DNA of 64,000 nt from Gillisella taibaishanensis (GCF_001938985.1 NZ_MKIN01000022.1:868001-932000); one strand, 5' to 3'. Counted from the first letter of the stretch, positions 34,840 through 45,895 are shown. Numbers and translations are program-made. Notes: generated by a model not told the origin, from the letters alone.

Positions 34840-35670
34840 ATGGCCCGCGAAATTTCTACCCAACGCAAGCTGACCTTCACCCTGATTGCCTGGGCGATTG
34901 GTCTGCTGATGTTCTTCCCGATCCTCTGGACCTTCCTCACCAGCTTCAAGAGCGAAGGCGATGCCATCGCCTCGCCGCCAGTGTTCCTGTTCTTCCACTG
35001 GACCACGGAAAACTATGTCGAGGTGCAGGGTCGCTCCGACTATTTCGCCCACTTCATGAATTCGGTGGTGATCTCCTTCGGCTCGACCCTCGTGGGCCTC
35101 GCCATCGCCATTCCTGCCGCCTGGGCCATGGCCTTTTCGCCCACCAAGCGCACGAAAGACGTGCTGATGTGGATGCTGTCGACCAAGATGATGCCGCCGG
35201 TGGGCGCGCTGATCCCGATCTATCTGCTGTTTCGCGATAGTGGATTGCTCGATAGCCGCATTGGTCTGGTCGGCGTGCTCACGCTGATCAACCTGCCGAT
35301 CATCGTCTGGATGCTCTATACCTATTTCAAGGAAATCCCCGGCGAGATCCTTGAAGCCGCCCGCATGGACGGGGCGTCGCTGGTCAAGGAAATCATCTAT
35401 GTGCTGACGCCGATGGCTGTTCCGGGCATTGCCTCGACGCTGCTCCTAAACATCATCCTGTCGTGGAACGAGGCCTTCTGGACCCTCAACCTGACGACCT
35501 CGGCGGCAGCACCGCTCACCACCTTCATCGCCTCCTATTCCAGCCCCGAAGGCCTGTTTTACGCCAAGCTCTCGGCTGCCTCCACCATGGCGATCGCCCC
35601 GATTGTCGTGCTCGGATGGTTCAGCCAGAAACAGCTGGTGCGTGGTCTCACCTTCGGCGCTGTGAAATAA
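34840..35670 (+). CDS. smoG: Sorbitol/mannitol ABC transporter permease 2
   Basis: 276 residues, MalG-type, six helices, with the EAA loop [20 protein letters not shown] near residues 170-190. It starts 2 bases after the smoF stop and ends 14 bases before smoK. Together with SmoF it forms the transmembrane channel fed by SmoE and driven by SmoK. Confidence 0.94.
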   Translation: MAREISTQRKLTFTLIAWAIGLLMFFPILWTFLTSFKSEGDAIASPPVFLFFHWTTENYVEVQGRSDYFAHFMNSVVISFGSTLVGLAIAIPAAWAMAFSPTKRTKDVLMWMLSTKMMPPVGALIPIYLLFRDSGLLDSRIGLVGVLTLINLPIIVWMLYTYFKEIPGEILEAARMDGASLVKEIIYVLTPMAVPGIASTLLLNIILSWNEAFWTLNLTTSAAAPLTTFIASYSSPEGLFYAKLSAASTMAIAPIVVLGWFSQKQLVRGLTFGAVK

Positions 35671-35684
35671 TAAGGAAAACGAAC

Positions 35685-36694
<1,010 letters not shown>

Positions 36695-36698
<4 letters not shown>

Positions 36699-37471
36699 CT
36701 GGCAGACTCGAGGGAAAATCCGCCCTGATCACCGGCTCGGCCCGCGGCATCGGCCGCGCCTTTGCCGAAGCCTATGTTCGCGAAGGCGCAACGGTCGCCA
36801 TTGCCGATATCAACATGGAACGAGCAACGGAAACCGCCAAGGCTATCGGCGACAAGGCCTATGCCGTGCATCTGGATGTGACCAATCAGGCGTCCATCGA
36901 TGCCGCCATCAAGGCCGTGGAAGACAAGACCGGCGGCCTTGATATCCTCATCAACAACGCAGCGCTGTTTGATCTGGCTCCAATCGTCGAGATCACGCGC
37001 GAGAGCTATGACCGGCTGTTTTCGATCAATGTCGCGGGATCGCTGTTCATGCTGCAAGCAGCGGCAAAGTCGATGATTGCCCGTGGCAAAGGCGGCAAGA
37101 TCATCAATATGGCCAGCCAGGCCGGACGGCGCGGCGAAGCGCTGGTGGCGATCTATTGTGCCACCAAGGCGGCCATCATCTCGCTGACCCAATCGGCGGG
37201 GCTGGACCTGATCAAACACGGCATCAACGTCAACGCCATTGCCCCCGGCGTGGTCGATGGCGAACATTGGGATGGCGTCGATGCGCTGTTTGCCAAGCAC
37301 GAGAACCGCGCGCCCGGAGAAAAGAAGAAGCTGGTTGGCGAAGCCGTTCCCTTTGGCCGTATGGGCACAGCCCAGGATCTGACCGGCATGGCAATTTTTC
37401 TGGCCTCCAGCGACGCCGATTATGTGGTGGCCCAGACCTATAACGTCGATGGCGGCAATTGGATGAGCTGA
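36695..37471 (+). CDS. smoS: Sorbitol dehydrogenase, short-chain type
   Basis: 258 residues. Classical SDR: cofactor motif [10 protein letters not shown] (about 12-21), NNAA, catalytic Ser in the MASQAG strand, and Y-x-x-x-K in IYCATKAAI (about 150-158). It converts D-glucitol to D-fructose with NAD in rhizobial smoS; galactitol and related polyols are alternative substrates. Translationally coupled to smoK by the ATGA overlap. Confidence 0.93.
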
Positions 37472-37531
37472 CATGGGTGGGGAGCGGTGGAGTTTTGCGA
37501 TGCCTTTGGGTCTCAAAAGAGCGCTTCGCGT

Positions 37532-37702
37532 ACCCCTTCTGGCTGCCGCCATCTCCCCCACAAGGGGGGAGAAAGCAGACGGCAAGCCGCTCGTTCCGGT
37601 TAAACCATTCGCAATATGCGGGTGTCGATTGCTGATAGAGGCGCACGTCGGCCCCACGGTCTCTCCCCCCTTGTGGGGGAGATGGCGGCAGCCAGAGGGG
37701 GT
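37532..37702. repeat. Mosaic palindromic repeat element, copy C (171 bp), between smoS and mtlK
   Basis: The 41-base ends are almost perfect inverted copies of each other: ACCCCTTCTGGCTGCCGCCA on the left versus ACCCCCTCTGGCTGCCGCCA from the right on the opposite strand, both continuing into TCTCCCCCACAAGGGGGGAG. The core has no coding potential. It is the best-preserved copy in the window and lies inside the polyol operon. Confidence 0.8.
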
Positions 37703-37746
37703 CTTTTCCCCACCCATTTCCCGAAATTCATTCAGGACATAACCCG

Positions 37747-39234
37747 ATGACCACAAAACTCTCCCTCTCCACCCTGAAGGACGCCAGCGCCAAGGCTGCT
37801 ATTCCGGCCTATACCCGCGACAGCCTCACGGCAGGCATTGTCCATTTCGGTGTCGGCAATTTCCACCGCGCCCATCAGGCCATCTACCTGCATGAGCTGT
37901 TCAATCTCGGCAAAGATCTCGATTTTGCGATCATTGGCGCAGGCGTGCTGCCATCCGATGCCAAGATGAAGGAAAAGCTCGCTGCTCAGGATTATCTGAC
38001 CACTGTCGTGGAGCAGGATGTGGCGAAGAGCGCTGCCACCGTCACCGGGCCGATGGTGGATATGATCGCCGCCCCTGACTTTGCCGGCATGATCGCAAAG
38101 CTGGCCGATCCCGCCATTCGCATCGTTTCGATGACCATCACCGAAGGCGGCTATTTCATCGATCCCGCCACCGGCCATTTCGATCCCAAGCACCCGGCCA
38201 TCGTTGCGGATGCTGCAAACCCCGACCAGCCGAAGACAGTGTTTGGCCTGATAATCGCAGGCCTTAAGGCCCGCCGCGCCGCCAATATTCCGCCCTTCAC
38301 CGTGATGTGCTGCGACAACATCCCCGGCAATGGCGAGGTAACGGAAGCCACCATTATCGGTCTTGCCAAACTCTCCGATCCCGATTTTGCCGAGTGGATT
38401 CACCACCACGTCGCCTTCCCAAATTCCATGGTGGATCGCATCACCCCCGCCACCGGTCCGCGTGAAATCGACATGACCCGCGATGCTTATGGCATTGACG
38501 ATGCCTGGCCGGTGTTCTGCGAAGAGTTCAAGCAATGGGTGCTGGAAGACAAGTTCCCGCTCGGCCGCCCGGCCTTTGAGGAAGTCGGCGTTACCTTCGT
38601 TGAAGATGTCGCACCCTATGAGCTGATGAAGCTGCGCATCTTGAATGGCGGCCACGCGGCTATTGCCTATCCGGCAGCGCTGATGGACATTCATTTTGTC
38701 CACGAAGCCATGGAAAATCCGCTGATCCGCGCGTTTCTGGCCAAGCTGACCCACGACGAAATTATCCCCGTCGTGCCGCCAGTTCCCAATACCAGCTTGC
38801 AGGATTATGCGACGCTGATCGAGAGCCGCTTCTCCAACCCGAAAATCGGCGACACCATTCCGCGTCTGGCGCAGGACGGCTCGAACCGCCAGCCGAAATT
38901 CATCCTGCCATCGACCGCAGATCGTCTCGCCAAGGGTCTTGACGTCGTCGGGCTGGCGCTGGTCTCTGCCCTCTGGTGCCGCTATTTCGAAGGCAATTCC
39001 GACAGCGGCAAGGCTATTGTCTTCAATGATGCGAGCGCCGAGCGCCTGCAGAAGACAGCCATTGCTTCGCAGCAAGATCCGCTGCTATTCCTTGCGCTTG
39101 ACGATATCTTCGGCTCCGTGGGGCAAAACGACAGGTTCCGGCAGCGTTTTTCCAAGGCGCTCCAGCACCTTCGCACCCATGGCACCGCAAAGACCCTGCA
39201 GAGCTACATCGATGGCAGCTTAGCCGCGGCTTAA
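37747..39234 (+). CDS. mtlK: Mannitol 2-dehydrogenase
   Basis: 495 residues, normal for the polyol-specific long-chain dehydrogenase family. The N-terminal Rossmann part contains IVHFGVGNFHRAHQAIYLHE (cofactor loop GVGNFHRAH); the C-terminal helical domain includes EDKFPLGRPAFEEVGV and the catalytic Lys region around VAPYELMKLRILNGGH (K-x-R-x-L-N-G-x-H). It oxidises D-mannitol to D-fructose in the cytoplasm. Last classic member of the smo operon; a repeat element separates it from smoS. Confidence 0.96.
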   Translation: MTTKLSLSTLKDASAKAAIPAYTRDSLTAGIVHFGVGNFHRAHQAIYLHELFNLGKDLDFAIIGAGVLPSDAKMKEKLAAQDYLTTVVEQDVAKSAATVTGPMVDMIAAPDFAGMIAKLADPAIRIVSMTITEGGYFIDPATGHFDPKHPAIVADAANPDQPKTVFGLIIAGLKARRAANIPPFTVMCCDNIPGNGEVTEATIIGLAKLSDPDFAEWIHHHVAFPNSMVDRITPATGPREIDMTRDAYGIDDAWPVFCEEFKQWVLEDKFPLGRPAFEEVGVTFVEDVAPYELMKLRILNGGHAAIAYPAALMDIHFVHEAMENPLIRAFLAKLTHDEIIPVVPPVPNTSLQDYATLIESRFSNPKIGDTIPRLAQDGSNRQPKFILPSTADRLAKGLDVVGLALVSALWCRYFEGNSDSGKAIVFNDASAERLQKTAIASQQDPLLFLALDDIFGSVGQNDRFRQRFSKALQHLRTHGTAKTLQSYIDGSLAAA

Positions 39235-39299
39235 GTCGAAACGTATTTCCAGACGCCAGACCGGCTGACGCTTTTGCTGGAAATGCTGAAAAGGATAAG

Positions 39300-39977
39300 A
39301 TGATGCATGACCCGGCCACCAAGCTGGTGATCTTCGACTGTGACGGCGTGCTTGTTGATAGCGAGCCGATCTCGGTCGAGGTCATGGTGGCCGAGTTCGA
39401 AAAGGCCGGCGTGGCGATCGATGCTGACTATGTCTATCGCCATTTCCTCGGCCGCAGCATGGCGACCGTGGTGGAAACCGCGAAGACGGAATTTTCGCTG
39501 GCCATCGACGAGGCCTTTCTCGCCAGCCTGCGCGCCCATCTCTTCGACCGCTTCCGCCGCGACTTGCAGCCGATTGCCGGACTGACGGATGCGCTCGACG
39601 ACCTAAGCCGATCAGGCATCGCCTGGTGCGTCGCCTCCTCCAGCCAGCCGGATCGCATTGCCCTGTCGCTCGACGTGACCGGGCTGATCGACCGCTTCCG
39701 CCCACATATCTTCAGCGCCACCATGGTGAAGAACGGCAAGCCGGCCCCTGACCTCTTCCTCTATGCGGCAGATAAAATGACCGTGCCTCCCTCGGCCTGT
39801 GTCGTCGTGGAAGACAGCCCCGCTGGGCTGAAGGCTGCGCGCGCCGCCGGCATGCGGGCGCTGGCCTTTACCGGCGGCGGCCATGCGGTGGGTGATATCT
39901 ACCATCGCAGCATTGACGAGCTCGCCCCGGACGCCAAGTTTGACGTCATGGCAGATCTGGTCCAATTTATTCCATAA
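39300..39977 (+). CDS. HAD-superfamily phosphatase (beta-phosphoglucomutase-like)
   Basis: 225 residues. Motif I is IFDCDGVLVDSEP (nucleophile Asp near 14), motif II VASSSQ, motif III the Lys in KNGKPAPD, motif IV VVVEDSPAGLKAA. The cap domain is the small helical type of the beta-PGM/YniC group, which hydrolyse sugar phosphates. Two ATGs in a row begin it (39300, 39303), with AAGGA before them. It follows mtlK by 65 bases, and related rhizobia carry such a gene at the same place, so polyol-phosphate clean-up is likely. Confidence 0.9.
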   Translation: MMHDPATKLVIFDCDGVLVDSEPISVEVMVAEFEKAGVAIDADYVYRHFLGRSMATVVETAKTEFSLAIDEAFLASLRAHLFDRFRRDLQPIAGLTDALDDLSRSGIAWCVASSSQPDRIALSLDVTGLIDRFRPHIFSATMVKNGKPAPDLFLYAADKMTVPPSACVVVEDSPAGLKAARAAGMRALAFTGGGHAVGDIYHRSIDELAPDAKFDVMADLVQFIP

Positions 39978-40048
39978 GCGGTTGTTCACACATGATTGGC
40001 GGCACGGGAGCGAGCCGGCCCGTGCTGCGGAATGGACTGTGAAGGCAA

Positions 40049-40124
40049 GAGTTTGTCAGGGAAAACGAGAGATCGGTTTTCCCGCAAAGACAAGTGAACA
40101 CGAGGGAATCGAGAGTTTGTCAGG
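40049..40124. repeat. Short repeat GAGTTTGTCAGGGAAAA with hairpin
   Basis: GAGTTTGTCAGGGAAAA occurs at 40049-40065 and again (shortened) at 40113-40124, with further copies at 41807-41823 and 55929-55942. At 40059-40083 the arms GGGAAAAC and GTTTTCCC pair perfectly around a 9-base loop. It lies between the phosphatase and the kinase gene. A rhizobial intergenic repeat; function unknown. Confidence 0.55.
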
Positions 40125-40170
40125 TTCAAATCTGAAACCCGGCAGACTCTAGGGCGGAAACAACATCATC

Positions 40171-41742
40171 ATGCGAGACCATCTGATTGCCGTGGATGTC
40201 GGCACCGGCAGCGCACGCGCCGGCGTCGTGGCAAAGGACGGACGGCTGCTGGCACGGCGCGAGCACCCGATCCTGCTATCCCGCCCCAGCGATCACAGCG
40301 GCGAATATAGCTCCAGGGATATCTGGGCGGCCTGCTGCATTGCCGTCAGGTCTGCTCTTGCCGCCTCAGGCGTGCCTGCCGCCGCCATCGCCGGACTCGG
40401 CTTCGACGCAACCTGCTCACTGGTCCTGCTCGACCGCCAAAGTCAGCCGCTCTGCCTCAATCCAGACGCGCCTTTCGACACCATTGCCTGGCTCGACCAC
40501 CGCGCCACCGCAGAAGCGGAGGAATGCGGCCGGATCGACCACCCAGTGCTCGCCCATAATGGCGGCGCGCTGTCACCAGAGGCGGAAATCCCCAAGCTGA
40601 TGTGGCTGAAGCGCCAACGGCCTGAGCTTTGGGCGCGCCTTGGCCATGCCTTCGACCTCGCCGATTTCCTCACCTGGAAAGCCACCGGCAGCACCGCCCG
40701 CTCGATCAGCACCCTGACCTCGAAATGGACCTTCTTCGGCCATGCCAAACCCGGCTGGCAGCAGGATTTTCTGGACCAGATCGGCCTTGAGGACCTTGTG
40801 GCCCGCGCCGGCCTGCCGGAGGACGCCGTTGCGGTCGGCAAGCCAGTTGGTATGCTGAGCCTGGAAGCCGCAGAAGCCCTGGGCCTCGATGCCGGCATTC
40901 CCGTGGCGTCAGGCATGGTCGATGCCTATGCGGGCGCGCTTGGCGTGCTCGGCTCCACCGATCTTGCCGCGTCCGAGGTCAACCATGTCGCGCTGATCGG
41001 CGGCACCTCCAGCTGCCTGATCGCGCTGAAACCGCAGCCCTTCTTTGGCTATAGCCTGTGGGGCCCCTATTACGAGGCGGTATTTCCCGATCTCTGGCTG
41101 GTCGAGGCCGGGCAATCGGCCACAGGCGACCTGCTCAATCATATCCTGCGCAGCCATGTCGAAGGCGGCGACCCCAGCGTCGACACCCACCGCCGCGTCA
41201 TCGCCCGCATCCAGGAACTGCGCGCCTTGGAAGGCCCCGCATTCGGCGAGAAAATCAACGTTCTGCCGGATTTCCACGGCAACCGCTCGCCCCTTGCCGA
41301 TCCGACCCTGACCGGCACCATCTCCGGCCTGACGCTGGATCGGTCTTTCGATGGGCTTTGCCGGCTCTACTGGCGCGCCTGCGTCGCCATCGTGCTCGGC
41401 CTGCGCCAGATCGTCGAGACCCTGGCCGACAAGGGCGTGCACCCCATCCGCCTGCACCTGACCGGCGGCCATGTGAAAAACCCGCTGCTGGTGGAGCTTT
41501 ATGCCGACGCGACGGGCTGCGAGTTCTCGGCCAGCGACGAAACCGACGCCGTACTGGTCGGCACCGCCATCAATGCCGCCAGCGCCGCCGGCCTTTATCC
41601 GAGCCTTGTGGAGGCCGGTCGCGCCATGGCCGAACAGGGCCGACCGGTGACGGCAAACCTTGAGATGAAGGGTCGCTATGACCGCGACTACGCCCGCTTT
41701 CTCGCCATGCAACGCCACCGCGCGGAGTTGAACGCTTTGTAA
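40171..41742 (+). CDS. FGGY-family carbohydrate kinase, probable D-ribulokinase
   Basis: 523 residues in two actin-like domains. DVGTGSARAGVV near residue 8 is the phosphate-1 loop; GFDATCSLVLLD near residue 75 carries TCSLV, the signature of D-ribulokinases rather than xylulokinases. GMVDAYAGALG and LTGGHVKNPLL complete the second domain. It would phosphorylate D-ribulose (from ribitol or D-arabitol) with ATP. Its location after smo/mtlK genes fits pentitol use. The upstream gap holds a small repeat. Confidence 0.87.
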   Translation: MRDHLIAVDVGTGSARAGVVAKDGRLLARREHPILLSRPSDHSGEYSSRDIWAACCIAVRSALAASGVPAAAIAGLGFDATCSLVLLDRQSQPLCLNPDAPFDTIAWLDHRATAEAEECGRIDHPVLAHNGGALSPEAEIPKLMWLKRQRPELWARLGHAFDLADFLTWKATGSTARSISTLTSKWTFFGHAKPGWQQDFLDQIGLEDLVARAGLPEDAVAVGKPVGMLSLEAAEALGLDAGIPVASGMVDAYAGALGVLGSTDLAASEVNHVALIGGTSSCLIALKPQPFFGYSLWGPYYEAVFPDLWLVEAGQSATGDLLNHILRSHVEGGDPSVDTHRRVIARIQELRALEGPAFGEKINVLPDFHGNRSPLADPTLTGTISGLTLDRSFDGLCRLYWRACVAIVLGLRQIVETLADKGVHPIRLHLTGGHVKNPLLVELYADATGCEFSASDETDAVLVGTAINAASAAGLYPSLVEAGRAMAEQGRPVTANLEMKGRYDRDYARFLAMQRHRAELNAL

Positions 41743-42058
41743 GACGGTTTGCCACAACCGAACGACGGCATCCCCGCCGGCCAGGATGGTGCTGCGCCGT
41801 TGCCAGGAGTTTGTCAGGGAAAAGCAGACCCTGATAAATTCCAGAGCACGTATCAGCAGTTCGATATTCCTTCCGCGTCCTGGCCATCCGAACCGCTGCC
41901 CGGGACGTGCATGGCTGGCAATACGGATGCCACCTTGCACAGAAGGCCAATCCTTTCTATATCCTGCCCACTAGACCGCAGCCGAAAATGACCGCTGCAA
42001 GGCCGCATTGCCCGGCAGAGACGGACGAGACCACTGACATCCCGCAGCCAATGAAGAA
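41743..42058. other. 316-base intergenic region with decayed repeats
   Basis: It contains GAGTTTGTCAGGGAAAA at 41807-41823 and, at about 41865-41905, a decayed version of the CCGAAAACCGGTTCCC element (CTTCCGCGTCCTGGCCATCC..GAACCGCTGCCC). The rest up to mnmA has no clear structure; the mnmA promoter must lie here. Confidence 0.5.
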
Positions 42059-43264
42059 ATGACGCCTTTGAACACGCTGGATTTTGACAAGAAGCCGGAA
42101 GAGACCCGTGTCGTCGTTGCCATGTCTGGTGGCGTCGATAGTTCGGTCGTGGCCGGCATGTTGAAGCGCGAAGGCTATGACGTTCTCGGCATCACGTTGC
42201 AGCTTTACGACCATGGCGCCGCCGTGCACCGGGCCGGTTCCTGCTGCGCCGGCCAGGACATCGACGATGCACGCCGTGTCTGCGAAACGCTCGGCATTCC
42301 CCATTACGTGCTGGATTACGAGCAGCGCTTCCGCGATACCGTGATCAATCCGTTCATGGACAGCTATATCGCTGGCGAAACGCCGATCCCCTGCGTGGCC
42401 TGCAATCAGACGGTCAAATTCGCCGATCTCCTGGCAACCGCACGGGAACTCGGCGCCGATGCGCTGGCGACCGGCCATTACATCCGCTCGCGCGCCCTGC
42501 CCTTGGCAGATGATCCCGGCCACCGAGCCCTGTTCAGGCCGATCGACAGCGAGCGTGACCAGAGCTACTTCCTGTTTGCCACCACCCAGGAACAGATCGA
42601 CTATCTGCGCTTTCCGCTCGGCGGCCTCTCCAAGGCCGAGACCCGAAAGCTGGCCGAGGACATGGGCCTTGTCGTTGCCCAGAAGGCCGACAGCCAGGAC
42701 ATCTGTTTTGTGCCGCAGGGCAAGTATGCCGATATCATCAACAAGCTGAAGCCGAATGCCGCGCTTGGCGGCGATATCGTCCACCTCGACGGCCGGGTGC
42801 TCGGCCACCACGAGGGCATCCTGCATTACACCATCGGCCAGCGTAAGGGCTTGGGCGTCGCCACCGGCGAACCGCTCTATGTCGTCTATCTCGATGCCCG
42901 CTCGCGCCGGGTGATCGTCGGGCCGCGTGAGGCACTGGAAACCCGCCGTGTCTACCTGCGTGACATCAACTGGCTCGGCGACCGGACCATCGTTGAAGAA
43001 GCAAAAGACGGTTTTCCCTGTTTCGCCAAGGTGCGCTCTACCCGTCCGCCAACCCCTGCGACACTGCATGCCGACGCTGATGGCATCTATGTCGACCTGG
43101 AAATGGGCGAGGCCGGCGTCGCCCCGGGGCAGGCCTGCGTGCTCTATTCGGCCGAAGGTGCAGATGCCCGCGTCTATGGCGGCGGCTTCATCGAGCGCTC
43201 GGAACGCCAGGCCGAGGCCGAGGCGCATCTGAAGGCACTTCTCAATGGTGCCGTTGCCGCTTAA
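42059..43264 (+). CDS. mnmA: tRNA 2-thiouridylase MnmA
   Basis: 401 residues. It inserts sulfur at U34 of Lys, Glu and Gln tRNAs using ATP and a persulfide relay. The PP-loop AMSGGVDSS is at about residues 21-29; catalytic cysteines appear in [14 protein letters not shown] (about 100-115) and in the DSQDICFVP segment near 215. The start at 42059 is the in-frame ATG with GAAGAA just upstream; the protein begins with 17 residues before the PP-loop strand, acceptable for the family. Confidence 0.96.
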   Translation: MTPLNTLDFDKKPEETRVVVAMSGGVDSSVVAGMLKREGYDVLGITLQLYDHGAAVHRAGSCCAGQDIDDARRVCETLGIPHYVLDYEQRFRDTVINPFMDSYIAGETPIPCVACNQTVKFADLLATARELGADALATGHYIRSRALPLADDPGHRALFRPIDSERDQSYFLFATTQEQIDYLRFPLGGLSKAETRKLAEDMGLVVAQKADSQDICFVPQGKYADIINKLKPNAALGGDIVHLDGRVLGHHEGILHYTIGQRKGLGVATGEPLYVVYLDARSRRVIVGPREALETRRVYLRDINWLGDRTIVEEAKDGFPCFAKVRSTRPPTPATLHADADGIYVDLEMGEAGVAPGQACVLYSAEGADARVYGGGFIERSERQAEAEAHLKALLNGAVAA

Positions 43265-43341
43265 ACCTCTGTTTCACAAGATAAAAATACCGATTTCGTC
43301 AGGGGACGGCTCAAGCGCATCCTTTTTTACATTTTGCCGGC

Positions 43342-43370
43342 TTGACTTTGCAATGACGCTCGACTTATAA
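43342..43370 (+). promoter_or_regulatory. Promoter of tRNA-Met
   Basis: TTGACT (43342-43347) and TTATAA (43365-43370) are 17 bases apart, a near-consensus sigma-70-type pair, about 50 bases upstream of the tRNA 5' end. Confidence 0.7.
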
Positions 43371-43422
43371 GCCGCCCATCGCTTCGGACGGCTTTGTTTC
43401 ACAAGCCGGTTCACCGATGTGT

Positions 43423-43499
43423 GGCGGGGTAGCTCAGGTGGTTAGAGCGTGGGATTCATAACCCCAAGGTCGGCGGTTCAAGTCCGCCCCCCGCTACCA
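43423..43499 (+). tRNA. tRNA-Met (CAT), elongator
   Basis: 77 bases with encoded CCA. The acceptor GGCGGGG pairs with CCCCGCT (first pair G-U), the anticodon loop is ATTCATAAC within GGG..CCC, and the T arm is GGCGGTTCAAGTCCGCC. The anticodon stem lacks the three G-C pairs flush against the loop and the mismatched first pair C1-A72 of initiator tRNA, so it is the elongator. Confidence 0.96.
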
Positions 43500-43638
43500 T
43501 TTCAATCCAAAAATCAAAGTCCATTCTGCTGAATGCATGATTTTGCAGCGACTGCTGCGGTGTGCTGAACGCAACCCGGCACAATCGAAAGCTTCATCTT
43601 TTTTAGCTGCACGCAAAGTTTGAATTTCTGGGAATTGT

Positions 43639-43679
43639 GTCAATTTTAAAGTTGACTCTATTTGTATAGTTCATATTGT
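43639..43679 (+). promoter_or_regulatory. Promoter with overlapping palindrome upstream of TonB receptor 1
   Basis: TTGACT (43652-43657) and TATTGT (43674-43679) are 16 bases apart. The -35 box is the right arm of GTCAA-TTTTAAAG-TTGAC (43639-43656), an 18-base palindrome that would be a natural operator. It does not match the TGA-N9-TCA iron box seen at the other siderophore genes. Confidence 0.5.
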
Positions 43680-43741
43680 CCGCCTGTGCCGCGAAGGACC
43701 TGCTTCGGGGCGCACCTATTGCATGTAAGGAGAGGCGGAGA

Positions 43742-45895
43742 ATGACAAGATCGACGAAGGCGCCCGCTGGGCGTATGCAGCCTGCCAGCCACAGACTGTC
43801 GCGCCATGCGCAGACACTGCTTGGCGGCATCGCCGCAATGGCGCTGCTGGCGACAGCACCCGCTTTCGCCCAGGACGGCGAAACCAACCTCTCGACCATC
43901 ACCGTCAAAGGCAAAGGCACCGCGACCGGTCCCGACGCCAATTTCGTTGCAGAAGATACAACCGTCGGCAGCAAGACCGACACGCCTCTGATCGATATTC
44001 CCCAGGCTGTTTCCGTCATCACTATGAAAGAGATGGAAACCCGTGGCGTGACCGATCTTCAGGCCGCTGTCGCCTACACGTCGGGCGTCGTCTCCGACGA
44101 ATGGGGCTCGGACGATCGCTACGATTACTATCGCATCCGCGGCTTCGACACGACGACGCTCGGCTTTTACCGCGATGATCTCAGCGCCCGCATTCCCGGC
44201 TGGTACACCGCCGCCCGCACCGAGCCTTATGGCCTTGAGCGCGTAGAAGTATTGAAGGGCTCCACCTCGACCCTGTTCGGCCTCAATGGCCCGGGCGGCA
44301 TGATCAACGCCGTCACCAAGCGTCCGACCGATCAATTTCACGCCGAGGTCTATACAACGTTTGGCGAGGATCACATCGAGACCGGTACGGATTTCGGCGG
44401 CCCGATCGACAAGGACGGTGTCTTTACCTATCGCCTCACCGCCAAATGGCAGAATGCCGACCTCGGCAGCGATCATTCCAATGACGACCGCTTCTATATT
44501 GCCCCCGCGCTGACCATCAGCCCGGATGACAGCACTTCGCTGACCTTCCTGACCGATTACAACAAGCGCAACACCACGCCCGCCGTCGATTTCCCTGCCG
44601 GAATCAAGATCGACAGCACCAAGTTCTACGGCGAGCCTGACTTCAACAAGTTCGACACCATCCAGAAGGATATCGGCTACCAGTTTCGCCATGAAATCAC
44701 CGATGGCCTGACCTTCCGCCAGAATGCCCGCTATTCCCATGTCGATCTGGATTACGAGACCGTCTACGGTGCCTCGACCGATCCGACAGCCAGCCGTTCG
44801 GCCTTCTCGGTCGATGGCAAGTCCGACCGCTTTGCCATCGACAACCAGCTGGAATACGACACCAGCACCGCACGTCTCGACAGCAAGTCGTTGCTGGGCG
44901 TCGACTACTCCTTCGACAATACCTATGAAAACATGTTGGCGGGCAGCGCTCCTGGCATCAGCATCAGCAATCCGGTCTATTGCGGCCGCGCCTGCGTCAG
45001 CATGTCCCCCTATATCGATTGGCGGGTGAAGCAGAAGGCGCTCGGCGTCTACGCCCAGGAACAGTTGACGCTGGACGATCGCTGGATCCTGACATTCGGC
45101 GGACGCTACGACCACGTCAATACGACGGCCGACTACTTCAACTCCGCAACGAGAGACGACAACACCTCGGATGCCTTCACCAAGCGCGTCGGGCTGAGCT
45201 ACAAGATCACGCCGGAACTGGCGGCCTACGCCAATTACTCGACCTCGTTCCAGCCGACGATTACTCCAACCGCCAACGGGTATACCCTGGCGGGCACGCT
45301 GAAGCCGCAGGAAGGCGAACAGTATGAAATCGGCCTGAAGTACAAGCCTGACAGTTTCGACGCCCTGTTCACGCTTGCCCTGTTCGACCTCACCCAGACC
45401 AATGTGCCCACCAATGTGTCGCAGGTCCTGCAGCGCCAGATCGGCAAGGTCCAGGTGCGCGGCGTCGAACTGGAAAGCAAGGTTGCGTTGAACGACCGCT
45501 GGAACATGACCCTCGCCTATTCCTATTGGGATGCCGCGATCAAGCAGGACAGCACGGCCAGCGATACCGGCAACCGTCCGTCACGCACGCCGCAGAACGT
45601 CGCTTCCGCTTGGCTGGACTATACCATTCCAGGCGATGGCTGGCGCGGAGACCTGACACTGGGCAGCGGTGCACGCTATGTCGGCTCGACCTATGGCGAC
45701 GAAGCCAACACCGTCCGGGTCCCCTCCTATATCGTGTTCGACGCCATGGCGAGCTACAAGGTCACCGACAACGTCACCTTCGCGGTAAATGCCAAGAACC
45801 TGTTTGACAAGAAATATGTCACGACCACCTATTTCGGCTCGTCCTACTACGGCGACCGTCGTACGGTGCTGGGAACGCTGAAATACACCTGGTAA
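43742..45895 (+). CDS. TonB-dependent siderophore receptor 1
   Basis: 717 residues from ATG at 43742 (GGAG sites upstream). Signal peptide to about 44 (ATAPAFAQ), TonB box LSTITVKGKG just after, plug domain (about 65-200) with QAVSVIT and RVEVLKGSTSTLFG, and a 22-strand barrel ending in the aromatic residue W (LKYTW), as outer-membrane proteins do. It imports a ferric siderophore (FhuA/FpvA class, probably hydroxamate) powered by TonB-ExbBD. A strong terminator follows, so it is transcribed alone. Confidence 0.95.
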   Translation: MTRSTKAPAGRMQPASHRLSRHAQTLLGGIAAMALLATAPAFAQDGETNLSTITVKGKGTATGPDANFVAEDTTVGSKTDTPLIDIPQAVSVITMKEMETRGVTDLQAAVAYTSGVVSDEWGSDDRYDYYRIRGFDTTTLGFYRDDLSARIPGWYTAARTEPYGLERVEVLKGSTSTLFGLNGPGGMINAVTKRPTDQFHAEVYTTFGEDHIETGTDFGGPIDKDGVFTYRLTAKWQNADLGSDHSNDDRFYIAPALTISPDDSTSLTFLTDYNKRNTTPAVDFPAGIKIDSTKFYGEPDFNKFDTIQKDIGYQFRHEITDGLTFRQNARYSHVDLDYETVYGASTDPTASRSAFSVDGKSDRFAIDNQLEYDTSTARLDSKSLLGVDYSFDNTYENMLAGSAPGISISNPVYCGRACVSMSPYIDWRVKQKALGVYAQEQLTLDDRWILTFGGRYDHVNTTADYFNSATRDDNTSDAFTKRVGLSYKITPELAAYANYSTSFQPTITPTANGYTLAGTLKPQEGEQYEIGLKYKPDSFDALFTLALFDLTQTNVPTNVSQVLQRQIGKVQVRGVELESKVALNDRWNMTLAYSYWDAAIKQDSTASDTGNRPSRTPQNVASAWLDYTIPGDGWRGDLTLGSGARYVGSTYGDEANTVRVPSYIVFDAMASYKVTDNVTFAVNAKNLFDKKYVTTTYFGSSYYGDRRTVLGTLKYTW

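Noticed and set aside
43423..43499. Initiator tRNA-fMet
   Set aside because: The first base pair is G-U and the anticodon stem lacks the initiator's three consecutive G-C pairs next to the loop.
43423..43742. tRNA-Met as an integration site of a genomic island
   Set aside because: No integrase gene and no direct repeat of the tRNA 3' end was seen downstream in the window.
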